A program made the translations under genes and the position numbers. The notes below the pieces were generated by a model, which worked only from the letters and a program-made list of their open reading frames with translations, was not told the origin of the DNA and ran no database searches. 64,000 nt of DNA, from contig DKFC01000006.1 of the NCBI GenBank assembly GCA_002452745.1, forward strand, positions 5,782 through 69,781, read 5' to 3'. Positions 14,646 through 23,507 of this stretch are shown one piece after another. Every line of letters begins with the position of its first letter. Position 1 is the first letter of the stretch. This DNA is from Firmicutes bacterium UBA6806 (lineage in GTDB: Bacteria; Bacillota; Clostridia; Peptostreptococcales; Acidaminobacteraceae).

Positions 14646-17645
14646 TATGCTTATGACGGCCGGAATAACGAGAAGGGTTAAGCAGGTAGAAATCATAAGG
14701 CCAGACATAAGGGCAATCGCCATAGGCGTAAACAAGTCGCTACCCATGAGGACAAGCGGAATCAATCCCGTTACAGTGGTGGTTGTGCTGAGCAGAATTG
14801 GTCTGAACCGCTTCATAGCAGCTTTCAGACATGCTTCTTGTTGAGAATTTTCATTTCGGATACTCTCCTCTTGAATAAAATCTATTAATATAATTGCATT
14901 GTTGACGACAACGCCCGCTAAGCTAATCATGCCAAGCAATGCAGTAAAAGATAAGCTGATGCCTGCAAAATATAATCCCCATACAGCGCCGGCCATAGAT
15001 AATGGAACTGTTAGCATAATTACTAAAGGGAGCAAAAATGATTTAAACTGTATCAGTAGAATTAAATAGACAATAAGAATAAACAAAAGACCAATAAGTC
15101 CAAGTTTAGAGAAATTCCGACTGATGGATTCGCTTTCGCCTGCACCTGTTATTTCAATATCTGGATAATCCTCTAGATGAATTTTGGAAAGCACTTGTTT
15201 TTGAATATCAATTGCACTGTAGCCCGATAAAACGTCGGATGAAATTTGGACGGCAGGTTTGCCATTGTAAGATTTGTAAAGAGGCTTATAGGGAACTAGA
15301 TCAACAGTGCAAAAATCTTTTATCAAATATTTACGAGAAGCTATGGAGGATTTAATCAATACATTTTTTAATTCTGAGAGAGTGCTTATATCACTTTTAA
15401 GAACCAATGAAATCGTATCTGCAGTTGTATTATCATCAAAGATATCAGATTTTTTTAAAGAGCCTACAGTTGTTCCCATGAGAGCGATATTGATCTCAGA
15501 TTGCAAGTCGTGCGCTGTAACGCCATATATGCCAGAGCGGATTGAATTTAAATTCAGCTGGTATTTATAGGAAGTGGAGGCATAATCATGAGTGACATTT
15601 ACAGTACCTGTCTCTTGACGAAGTTGAGATTCGATTTGGATGGCCAAGTTTTCAAGGGCAGTGAAATCATTGCCAAGCAATCTAATGGTTATAGGTTGAC
15701 CAACTGGTTCTCCTTGTTCCAATTGATGGACAACTGCCTTTGAATCCAAAAGAGTTTGATTTAGCTTCAATTGAAGCGCATCTCTAAAATCTGTGACAGA
15801 ATGGTATTCTGGAAGGCCTAAAACCTTTTCCTTATCAAACTTGACTAGAAGTTGACTGTAATCAGTTGATGGAAAAGCTGGGAACATCGTATCAAAAAAT
15901 CTTGGAAGACCATCACCGATAGAACTCGTAACAGATATGACACCATCAAATTTGAGTAAAATATCTGTAGCATATTTTGTGGATTGGGATGTGGCAACAA
16001 GATCATCTCCTGTTTCACTGGTTAAATCAACATAGAGTATATCCGTGTCTGCAAATGGGAAAAATTTGATTCCAATAACGGAGATCAATGAAATTGAGCT
16101 GGCTAAAAACAGCACAATCAGAATAAATAGGATGCGCTTATGTCGAAAGACATTGTTAAAAAAATTTTCTAAATTAAAGTTGACAATCCGTTTTTTAGAA
16201 CGAGGCTTAAAAAAATAAAAAGCCATTGTAGGTGTCACAAAGAGAGCAACAAGATATGAAGCGGATAAAGCTGTTATTACAATAACTGGAAGGCTATGCA
16301 AATAAGAACCGATTTCACCACCAATAAAAAGTAAAGGCATAAAAGTGCAAATGCTTGTCAGTGTGGAGGTTAGAATTGGAAATGCAATTTCTCGCCGGCC
16401 TTGGATACAGGCAGATTCAATTTCCATACCCTCATCTAGCTTAACCTGTATAGAGTCAGACACGACAATTGCGTTATCCACCAGCATCCCAAGTGCAATA
16501 ATAAGTGCAGTAATTGATATCTGATGAACCTCTATTCCAAGAAAAAACATTACTGAGAAAGTAAAAAATATTGAAAGTGGAATTGCAACCGAAACCAAAA
16601 GCGCATTTCTAAATCCAAGGCCAATGAAAACCACAGCAATAACCAACAAAATGCCCTGAAGAAGACTGGTGGTAAAACCTTTTACATCTTTTTCCACAGA
16701 AGAGGGCTGAAACAAAACTTTATGGATAGAAACGTTTTGTGGAAGTGATAATTTGAGCGACTCAAGATGAGTATCCACTTCTTTCCCTACAGGAATAATG
16801 TTTGTACCAGTTTCAAATTTTCCGACAACTAAGATGGTTTGCATTTGATTATAATAAATTTTATGAGCGTTTTCTGGCGTTTGTAGACTGATATCTGCGA
16901 TATCCTTTAAGCGTAGGATCGAATCATATTGGCTAGAAACACCTATGATGATGTTTTCAAGATCTTTGATAGAAGCGGGAAGAGAATTCACATCAATTGG
17001 AATTTTTCCAGAATCCGTGCTGATTTTTCCAGATGGAATTTGAATTGTTTGGAGAGTTAGCAGATTTGCTAAATCTTGATAGCTCATTCCCAATTGATTT
17101 AGCTTTTCATGTTTAATAGAAACTTGAATTTCAGCGTCAACATCCCCTGAGAGAACAACTTCGCTGACGCCCTCTATAGCGCTGAGGGATTCTTTGACTG
17201 TGTCTGCATACTGTGCTAGTGCTTCGCTTGTATAATCCGGGCCAGTTAAACTGATAATAAACCCTGAGGTCTGCATAAAATCTGTAGTAATTTCTATGGT
17301 GCTACACTCTGATGGCAATTGATTTTGAATCGATTCCATTTTTCTTCGAAGGTCGTTCCAAGTGGCTGTATAGTCATGACTTGTCTTTGCATTATAAAAC
17401 ACCAAAGCATAATTTGGTTGTGAGTATCCAATAGTGCTGTCATACCCAGAAAGAGATTTGACGGCGGATTCAATTTTAGTCGTGACTTCGTCAGAAATAG
17501 TTTCAGCGGATGCTCCTAGATAGGTCACAGATATCATAGCAGTGGCAAGGTCAATGGTAGGCGAATTTTGCTTGGGAAGAATTTGATAGCTAATAGCTCC
17601 TATTATTAAAATTAAGACAGATATAAAAAGAACGATTTTTTTCAT
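14622..17645 (-). CDS. RND-family multidrug efflux pump (AcrB/SwrC-like)
   Basis: A 1007-residue protein with the RND layout: helix 1 (residues about 5-25), large extracellular loop, helices 2-6, a second loop and helices 8-12. The helix 4 proton-relay segment GMLVDNAIVV and the motif GMISLAGVVVNNAIILIDF are present. The family exports drugs, detergents or lipopeptides using proton motive force. The ATG at 17645 is preceded by GGGAGG; a GTG six bases earlier is less likely. It lies 2 bp after the membrane fusion protein gene, and no outer-membrane channel gene is present, as expected for a Gram-positive. Regulation by the MarR protein at 18933-19466 is likely. Confidence 0.93.
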   Translation of the reverse strand: MKKIVLFISVLILIIGAISYQILPKQNSPTIDLATAMISVTYLGASAETISDEVTTKIESAVKSLSGYDSTIGYSQPNYALVFYNAKTSHDYTATWNDLRRKMESIQNQLPSECSTIEITTDFMQTSGFIISLTGPDYTSEALAQYADTVKESLSAIEGVSEVVLSGDVDAEIQVSIKHEKLNQLGMSYQDLANLLTLQTIQIPSGKISTDSGKIPIDVNSLPASIKDLENIIIGVSSQYDSILRLKDIADISLQTPENAHKIYYNQMQTILVVGKFETGTNIIPVGKEVDTHLESLKLSLPQNVSIHKVLFQPSSVEKDVKGFTTSLLQGILLVIAVVFIGLGFRNALLVSVAIPLSIFFTFSVMFFLGIEVHQISITALIIALGMLVDNAIVVSDSIQVKLDEGMEIESACIQGRREIAFPILTSTLTSICTFMPLLFIGGEIGSYLHSLPVIVITALSASYLVALFVTPTMAFYFFKPRSKKRIVNFNLENFFNNVFRHKRILFILIVLFLASSISLISVIGIKFFPFADTDILYVDLTSETGDDLVATSQSTKYATDILLKFDGVISVTSSIGDGLPRFFDTMFPAFPSTDYSQLLVKFDKEKVLGLPEYHSVTDFRDALQLKLNQTLLDSKAVVHQLEQGEPVGQPITIRLLGNDFTALENLAIQIESQLRQETGTVNVTHDYASTSYKYQLNLNSIRSGIYGVTAHDLQSEINIALMGTTVGSLKKSDIFDDNTTADTISLVLKSDISTLSELKNVLIKSSIASRKYLIKDFCTVDLVPYKPLYKSYNGKPAVQISSDVLSGYSAIDIQKQVLSKIHLEDYPDIEITGAGESESISRNFSKLGLIGLLFILIVYLILLIQFKSFLLPLVIMLTVPLSMAGAVWGLYFAGISLSFTALLGMISLAGVVVNNAIILIDFIQEESIRNENSQQEACLKAAMKRFRPILLSTTTTVTGLIPLVLMGSDLFTPMAIALMSGLMISTCLTLLVIPAVISIIPRRQAL

Positions 17646-17647
17646 GT

Positions 17648-18769
17648 TCACCTCCCGCCTGCAAGAGTGAGTGGATCACTGGCAATTTGAACGAGATCAT
17701 CGTTTTTTAAATTTTTCATCCCCTGTGTGACCACGTTTGCACCTTCTTTTAAGCCACTGATAATTAAAGAACCTTCATTGGAATCAATTATATTCACATA
17801 AGCCTTGCAGGCTTTACCTTCTTCGACTATAAAAACATATGGAGCAGTGTCTAGCATAACGGAATTGATGGGAACCTCAATGCCGATGGCTTCCTTATAA
17901 AAAAAATCGACATTGACAAAATCACCTGAGATAAATTCTGAGCCGTTGATGGCAATTTCCACAGGATAAAGCATTGTAGAATCCACCGGATCCAGCTGGA
18001 TACTTGTAATAGTGCCCTCAAAATGTTCTTCTTGATAGGTGATACTGCATGTATCTCCTATGTGAACAAAGGGGAGAAAATCAGATGTAACGCTTGTTTT
18101 TACAACCATGGAGTTACTTCTGACGATAACGATTGGCTCGCCAGGTTGAACATAATCTTCAGAGTCTTTTAACACTGCGCTGACGGTTCCATTATTTATG
18201 GAAAAAACAGATGCATCCTCTAAATTGTCTTGAAGAGATTCGAGCTGCAATGAGGTCGTATCACAGGCAAGGGCGGCTGAGGTGAGATCAGCTTTTGCCA
18301 GAGTATGAGAGGTGAGCATTTCATCATACTGATCCTCAGAGACGGCATTTTGAGCGTATAGCTGTTCCATATTTGAATTTCGTTTTGAGACGAGTTCAAA
18401 GGCGGCTTTTGCTTTTGAGAGGTTGACCGATGCCTGAGTGGCAGTTAATTGAGCCGAAGCTACTTTCCTTGCTAGGTCTTCCGTATCAAGACTGAACAAA
18501 TGTGTATTTGAGTGAACTTCATCTCCGACGTTTATGGAGATTTTTGAGAGTTTGCCGCCTAATTTACTGGCATAAGTTGTTGTCTGGTGGCCTGAAATAA
18601 CGCCAAATGCCTGATAAGGCAGTTGATGTGATAAGGTTTTGGCTTCAAGAACAGCCACTGGCTTAGTCCATGTATTTACCTGAGGAGTCGCTTCTTTTTG
18701 AAAGCAGCCAGTTAAATAAATAGCAATAGACAGTATTAGAAGCAGAATTAAAATGAGTAATTTTTTCAT
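17648..18769 (-). CDS. RND efflux membrane-fusion lipoprotein (HlyD/AcrA family)
   Basis: A 373-residue lipoprotein with lipobox LTGC (cysteine at about residue 22), a lipoyl-like half-motif near GGKLSKISINVGDEV, a coiled-coil hairpin rich in Ala/Leu (residues about 95-175) and a beta-barrel region. It links the RND pump to the cell envelope. A ribosome site AAAGGAGAG precedes the ATG. It is the first gene of the efflux operon. Its promoter region carries three perfect MarR-type palindromes (18795-18887). Confidence 0.9.
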   Translation of the reverse strand: MKKLLILILLLILSIAIYLTGCFQKEATPQVNTWTKPVAVLEAKTLSHQLPYQAFGVISGHQTTTYASKLGGKLSKISINVGDEVHSNTHLFSLDTEDLARKVASAQLTATQASVNLSKAKAAFELVSKRNSNMEQLYAQNAVSEDQYDEMLTSHTLAKADLTSAALACDTTSLQLESLQDNLEDASVFSINNGTVSAVLKDSEDYVQPGEPIVIVRSNSMVVKTSVTSDFLPFVHIGDTCSITYQEEHFEGTITSIQLDPVDSTMLYPVEIAINGSEFISGDFVNVDFFYKEAIGIEVPINSVMLDTAPYVFIVEEGKACKAYVNIIDSNEGSLIISGLKEGANVVTQGMKNLKNDDLVQIASDPLTLAGGR

Positions 18770-18794
18770 GGAATCTCTCCTTTCAAAACAAATT

Positions 18795-18887
18795 GTTTAG
18801 AAACTAAACTATTTGCGAAAAAAATATTTAGAAGCTAAACAATGATTTCAAAAAAATCAGCTAAAACTTGTTGTTTAGCATCTAAAC
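18795..18887 (-). promoter_or_regulatory. Three MarR operator palindromes controlling the efflux operon
   Basis: Three 15-bp copies of (G/A)TTTAG-N3-CTAAAC at 18795-18809, 18826-18840 and 18873-18887. The centres are 31 and 47 bp apart. On the minus strand a TTGAAA (18846-18851) lies between sites 2 and 3, giving a possible -35 with site 2 in the spacer/-10 region. Binding by the neighbouring MarR protein would block RNA polymerase. Confidence 0.85.
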
Positions 18888-18932
18888 TATTTTGAGTTTA
18901 CCATGCTGTTTAAAATTTTGCAACCACAAGGA

Positions 18933-19466
18933 TCAAAATTTGTTTTTGTCAAATGGGATCAAATTTAAAACAGTATTAATGTCAATTTCGCCCATTTCAA
19001 GAAAGTGGTTTAAATGCTCGTTAAAGATATGCAGAAGGTTTTTTAAAAATATCAGATTTTCTGGAGTCATTTGCGTCAGGCTATCAAATATATTGCGGTT
19101 GACAGTCTGATGATAAACCATATGGGCATGAAACATCTCCCACCCAGAGTCTGTGAGTTCTATGAGAACTTCCTTGCTATTGTCGGAATCTTTATAACGA
19201 CAAATAAGCCCTGCCTTTTCAAAGCGATTTAGCTTTTGCGAGATAGCGCCTTTTGTTACCCCTTGATGATTGGCAATTTCAGTGACATTTGCGTGGGGAA
19301 AACGACCTATAGTGTCAATCAAATGAAGATCATTTGACGTATAACAGTCATCACCGCTTCGAAAAACCTGACGCTTTTCCAAAAGAATGAACTTGGCCAT
19401 TAAACTATTAAATTGTATCATGACGTCATCGTCAATATATTGATTGCTTTTTTTAAAAGTGTCCAT
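18933..19466 (-). CDS. MarR-family transcriptional regulator
   Basis: A 177-residue protein with a winged helix-turn-helix (residues about 45-115: NVTEIANHQGVTKGAISQKLNRFEKAGLI, here split by a charged wing DSDNSKEV) flanked by dimerisation helices. It is upstream of, and on the same strand as, the efflux operon, with three palindromic operators between them. It most likely represses the pump until a substrate binds. No Shine-Dalgarno sequence precedes the ATG, and the promoter at 19473-19501 would start transcription at about the ATG, so the mRNA may be leaderless. Confidence 0.9.
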   Translation of the reverse strand: MDTFKKSNQYIDDDVMIQFNSLMAKFILLEKRQVFRSGDDCYTSNDLHLIDTIGRFPHANVTEIANHQGVTKGAISQKLNRFEKAGLICRYKDSDNSKEVLIELTDSGWEMFHAHMVYHQTVNRNIFDSLTQMTPENLIFLKNLLHIFNEHLNHFLEMGEIDINTVLNLIPFDKNKF

Positions 19467-19472
19467 ATGCTA

Positions 19473-19501
19473 AGTTTAAGTCAGTAACCGATAGGTGTCA
19501 A
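19473..19501 (-). promoter_or_regulatory. marR promoter abutting the start codon
   Basis: On the minus strand TTGACA (19496-19501), a 17-bp spacer and TAAACT (19473-19478), then six bases and the ATG. The predicted +1 falls on or next to the A of the ATG. Confidence 0.65.
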
Positions 19502-19603
19502 GTCCAGTTGTTTAATAGTCTCTGGTTCATTTTTTCTTTAAAATGGGGTATAATTAAAAGGTTAAGGATGAAATGGCTATCTCGGTTTATGACAGGAGGC
19601 AAT

Positions 19604-22600
19604 ATGAAGTACAATCTCAGCCGCACGATTATTTTAAACTATACTGGAAAACCAAATATATTTTCTTCGGGTCTAGATCTCTATCAAGATGAAAAGGTTT
19701 ACATTACAGAAGGGATTGGAACTGTCAGTGTGAACGGTGTCGTCATGGATGATCGGTCATATGATATCAAGCTCAGATTTTCCAAATTGGGTGATTTGCT
19801 GTCTTCAAAGTGCACCTGTAAAAAGACATTGGCGCCATGTGCACATATTATTGCAACACTTCTACAGCTCATGGATGACGGTGATATTTTGAAACGAGTG
19901 GATACCTTTGATTTGCCGTGGCCCTTTAACGATAGCACACTATATGATCAATCCAAGCTCAAAGTTAAAAAGAAGCATGATGCCACTGATCAAGCATTGA
20001 GTGAGTTGGGTGAGGATAACCAGTCAAAAGCATCTTTCAAAGCTTCTCATGAAGATGTGGACACGATTGTGAAGCGGCTAAGAAGGGGAATAAACACTGA
20101 ATTTGAACCAATTTCATTGCAAGTTTTTTTTGAATTCACAGAGTCTGCCAAAGGTCATGATTACCCGGTTAAAATGTCGTTTAAAGTAGGGCGTGACCAC
20201 TTGTACGTCATAAAGGACATACAGAGTTTCATGAGAGCCGTCAATGAGGCCGAGAGCATGAAATTTGGCACACAATTCACATATGTTCCAGATAAAATGA
20301 GATTTGATAAATCCAGTCAAAAGATTTTTGAGCAACTGGAGCGATTTTTAGAAGAACAGCGGTTTTACGGGATTCCCATTGTCAAAAATGGGGTTGTCCA
20401 ATTGACCCATCAAGGATTTTTGAGTGTGATGGAGCGAATAGAGTCACCTCTATTTGAAAAGAAGTCAGGTAGGGAGATCGCCGTAGAAGATCGTCGTGGC
20501 TTTTTAGATTATCAAGTCATGCGGCAAGATGGATACTTTGAATGCGTGCTCTCAGGACGACATTTGATACTACTCCTCGGTACACAGGCAGAGTATGTGT
20601 ACCTTCATGCGGAGCAGCCAACGCTGATTGTCACCACTGACGAGCAGCAGAGAATTTTGAAAAGCCTCTACCCTGAAAAGATATTTCAAAGCAAAATTGT
20701 GTTTGGGCAAAATCAACTTCAAAGGTTCATGGATTATGTATTGCCCAGCCTTGAGGCAATTGGAACGGTTTTAATTGAAGAGACTTTGGAGCAGATGTTC
20801 GTCTCAGCTCCACTTGAACACGAAGCCTATCTGGATTATTATGGGGGAGCGATTCAAATCGAATTGTACCACAAGTACGGTGATGTGAGGATTAATGCTC
20901 TGACAGATGTGTCAGACTCAGTGGATAAGATCGTCAAAAATAGAGATGTGGAAAATGAACGACAGTTCATGCTGCGGTTTGAAAATTGCCCTTATCATCT
21001 AATAGGGGAATATGTGAAGTTGTTGAGAGATCACGAGATATTTGACTTTCTTAAATCGGAAATCCATGAACTTGAGCAACACTGTACGCTCTACAGATCA
21101 GATCGGTTTTTGACTCGTAAAATTCTGGCTTCAGATCAACTTCATCAGTCGCTAAAAGTGAATACCAACAATGGATTGCTGGAGTATACTTTGGAAGTTG
21201 AAGGGCATGAGAGAGAAGAGGCACTGAAGATACTCAGGGCATATCGGGAGAAGCGAAAGTACTATAAGCTAAAAAACGGTGATTTTATAGAGCTTGACGA
21301 CGAAATGCTGGCAGCGTCCACTGAACTCTTGATGCTGTTTCAGGGAAAAGCTGATAAGACAAGAGATGTGATTCAATTGCCCCGTGCATCTGGACTCTAT
21401 GTTGAGGAAATCAAAAACCGAGGGCGTCTAGAGCACCTGCAATTTGAATTTCATAGAGAAATTAAAACTGCAAATATTGAGATTCCCAGGGCACTGGCCA
21501 GTATCTTGAGGCCCTATCAGGCAAAGGGGGTAAGTTGGCTATATGAATTATCCGCTTATCAATTTGGCGGAATATTGGCTGATGACATGGGGCTAGGCAA
21601 AACCCTTCAAATGCTGACGTTCATGCTCATGTGTAAAACTGGGAAGATGCTCATTGTAGCACCGACTTCGCTCATATACAACTGGGCAAATGAAATCGAA
21701 AAATTCACAAAGGAACTCTCCTATGAGATTGTTGAAGGAGCCAAAGAAAGCAGGGAAAAGACCTTAAGAGAGAGCGATGCCGACATATTCATAACTTCAT
21801 ATGGGGTCTTGAGAAACGATCAGGAAATCTATGAAAAGCATAAATTTGAAATCGTGGTGCTGGATGAAGCACAGCATATTAAAAACGAGGGCTCTTTGAC
21901 GTCAAAAGTTGTAAAGCAGTTAAATGCTGAACATCGTTTTGCACTGACGGGAACGCCCCTTGAAAATCACTTGGGTGAGCTCTGGTCTATTTTCGATTTT
22001 GTCATGCCCGGATATTTGGGGTCTAGGTATCATTTTAAGGAAATCTTTGAAAAAGCGCTCTTAACAGATGAAAGAGAAACTCAGATGGAGAAACTGAGAA
22101 CTTTGGTGGAACCCTTTATGCTCAGACGCGTGAAGAGCGAAGTGCTCACGGAACTCCCCGAAAAGCTGGAAACGGATTTAGTGGTTGGTATGACTGAAGC
22201 TCAGCAGAGCCTTTACAGGGCAACTTTACTTCAAATTAAGGGTGAGTTAAATGCAGCTAAGGGAACTGGTACTGAAAAAGAGCAGCGCATGAAGATTTTA
22301 GTAGGGCTCACTAGACTTAGACAAATCTGTGCCCATCCATCGTCTTATATAGAGAATTACGATGGGGGAAGCGGTAAATTAGATGCTCTAATGGAGCTGA
22401 TGGAAGAACTCATGGAGAGTGGACATCGGACGCTTGTCTTTTCACAGTACACATCGGTTCTTAAAATTATACAGGCGGCATTGACACCAAGGATGAACTG
22501 CTTTTATCTGGATGGCAGTATCGCCGCAAAAGAAAGAATGGAAATGGTCAATCGGTTTAACAATGGTGAGGGAACTGTTTTTCTGATCTCGTTGAAGGCT

Positions 22601-22888
22601 GGCGGCAGTGGGCTGAATCTCACAGGTGCTGACACCGTTATTCACTTTGATCCGTGGTGGAATCCCGCTGTAGAGGATCAAGCCACAGATAGAGCACATA
22701 GAATTGGGCAGAAAAAAACAGTTCATGTTATGAAACTGATTACAAAGAACTCCATTGAAGAAAAGATTCTTGAACTCAAATCCAGAAAAAAACATTTATT
22801 TGATCAGATTGTGCAACCCGGCGAAACCTTTCTCAGCAGTTTCAGCTTTGATGAAATAAAATCCCTCTTTGAAGAGCGGGAAGTCTAG
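19604..22888 (+). CDS. SWIM-domain SNF2-family helicase/ATPase
   Basis: A 1094-residue protein. The N-terminus carries a SWIM zinc motif C70-x-C72-x6-C79-x-H81. The middle is a SNF2-associated region. The C-terminal half is the SNF2 motor: Walker A DDMGLGKT (660-667), DEAQ (754-757), LTGTPLENHLGELWS, and a C-terminal helicase lobe with SLKAGGSGLNLTGA and DRAHRIGQ. These proteins translocate on double-stranded DNA and remodel protein-DNA complexes. The ATG at 19604 follows AGGAGG; the frame is open to 19508. It appears to be a single-gene unit and not part of a recognised defence system, as no methylase or nuclease is adjacent. Confidence 0.93.
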   Translation: MKYNLSRTIILNYTGKPNIFSSGLDLYQDEKVYITEGIGTVSVNGVVMDDRSYDIKLRFSKLGDLLSSKCTCKKTLAPCAHIIATLLQLMDDGDILKRVDTFDLPWPFNDSTLYDQSKLKVKKKHDATDQALSELGEDNQSKASFKASHEDVDTIVKRLRRGINTEFEPISLQVFFEFTESAKGHDYPVKMSFKVGRDHLYVIKDIQSFMRAVNEAESMKFGTQFTYVPDKMRFDKSSQKIFEQLERFLEEQRFYGIPIVKNGVVQLTHQGFLSVMERIESPLFEKKSGREIAVEDRRGFLDYQVMRQDGYFECVLSGRHLILLLGTQAEYVYLHAEQPTLIVTTDEQQRILKSLYPEKIFQSKIVFGQNQLQRFMDYVLPSLEAIGTVLIEETLEQMFVSAPLEHEAYLDYYGGAIQIELYHKYGDVRINALTDVSDSVDKIVKNRDVENERQFMLRFENCPYHLIGEYVKLLRDHEIFDFLKSEIHELEQHCTLYRSDRFLTRKILASDQLHQSLKVNTNNGLLEYTLEVEGHEREEALKILRAYREKRKYYKLKNGDFIELDDEMLAASTELLMLFQGKADKTRDVIQLPRASGLYVEEIKNRGRLEHLQFEFHREIKTANIEIPRALASILRPYQAKGVSWLYELSAYQFGGILADDMGLGKTLQMLTFMLMCKTGKMLIVAPTSLIYNWANEIEKFTKELSYEIVEGAKESREKTLRESDADIFITSYGVLRNDQEIYEKHKFEIVVLDEAQHIKNEGSLTSKVVKQLNAEHRFALTGTPLENHLGELWSIFDFVMPGYLGSRYHFKEIFEKALLTDERETQMEKLRTLVEPFMLRRVKSEVLTELPEKLETDLVVGMTEAQQSLYRATLLQIKGELNAAKGTGTEKEQRMKILVGLTRLRQICAHPSSYIENYDGGSGKLDALMELMEELMESGHRTLVFSQYTSVLKIIQAALTPRMNCFYLDGSIAAKERMEMVNRFNNGEGTVFLISLKAGGSGLNLTGADTVIHFDPWWNPAVEDQATDRAHRIGQKKTVHVMKLITKNSIEEKILELKSRKKHLFDQIVQPGETFLSSFSFDEIKSLFEEREV

Positions 22889-22899
22889 TGTACTTTTTG

Positions 22900-22928
22900 T
22901 TTACCCCTATTGGCGGGGGTGATATAAT
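22900..22928 (+). promoter_or_regulatory. osmC-type gene promoter with a G/C-tract inverted repeat
   Basis: TTTACC (22900-22905), a 17-bp spacer and TATAAT (22923-22928). ACCCC (22903-22907) and GGGGT (22916-22920) form an inverted repeat across the spacer. It resembles the C-tract/G-tract operators of CsoR/CstR-type regulators, but the arms are further apart than usual. Confidence 0.55.
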
Positions 22929-22997
22929 GGACATGAAAGGCTTTTATTCAGTGCTTAAAAAAGCGCTCTAGTCTAAAAGAAGGATAAGGAGGCACAT

Positions 22998-23390
22998 ATG
23001 GCTTATATTGATGTAACATTTCCAGGTGGAAAAAGGGTTGATGCAAACTTTAAAGGGTTTACAGTACCAACAGATCAGGCAGTTTATGCTGGCGGTGATG
23101 GATCTGCTCCAGCGCCATTCGATGTATTTTTATCTTCAATTGCAACATGTGCAGGCATCTATGCGCTGGGATTCTGTCAGAGCAAGGAAATCAGCACAGA
23201 GGGCTTAAAACTAACCTTGGACGTTGAAAAAAACAAAGAGACCAACCTGATTGGGAAAATCTCGATGAACTTAACCCTTCCAGATGGATTTCCAGAAAAG
23301 TATAAAAGCGCTATTATAAGATCGATGGACTTATGCGCAGTGAAAAAGCACATGTTGACACCTCCTGATTTTGAAATCACAGCGGAGTAA
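22998..23390 (+). CDS. OsmC-family protein
   Basis: A 130-residue protein of the OsmC/Ohr fold. It has the two redox cysteine positions in SSIATCAGIYALGFC and MDLCAVKKH. The family reduces organic hydroperoxides or handles persulfides. The sequence is closer to general OsmC/YhfA-type than to Ohr, so the substrate is uncertain. AAGGAGG precedes the ATG. The gene is monocistronic, with its own TATAAT promoter and a terminator at 23418. Confidence 0.88.
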   Translation: MAYIDVTFPGGKRVDANFKGFTVPTDQAVYAGGDGSAPAPFDVFLSSIATCAGIYALGFCQSKEISTEGLKLTLDVEKNKETNLIGKISMNLTLPDGFPEKYKSAIIRSMDLCAVKKHMLTPPDFEITAE

Positions 23391-23417
23391 ATAGAAATGA
23401 GGCCTTCATCAGGCGTG

Positions 23418-23458
23418 AACAGAGCTGTATAAAAAATATTATACGGCTCTGTTTTTTT
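23418..23458 (+). terminator. Rho-independent terminator after the OsmC gene
   Basis: AACAGAGCTGTAT pairs with ATACGGCTCTGTT (one wobble), followed by seven T. Confidence 0.9.
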
Positions 23459-23507
23459 ATGCTAAAATGAAATTGAGTAACCGGTCACTATAGAAGTAGG
23501 AGGCGTT

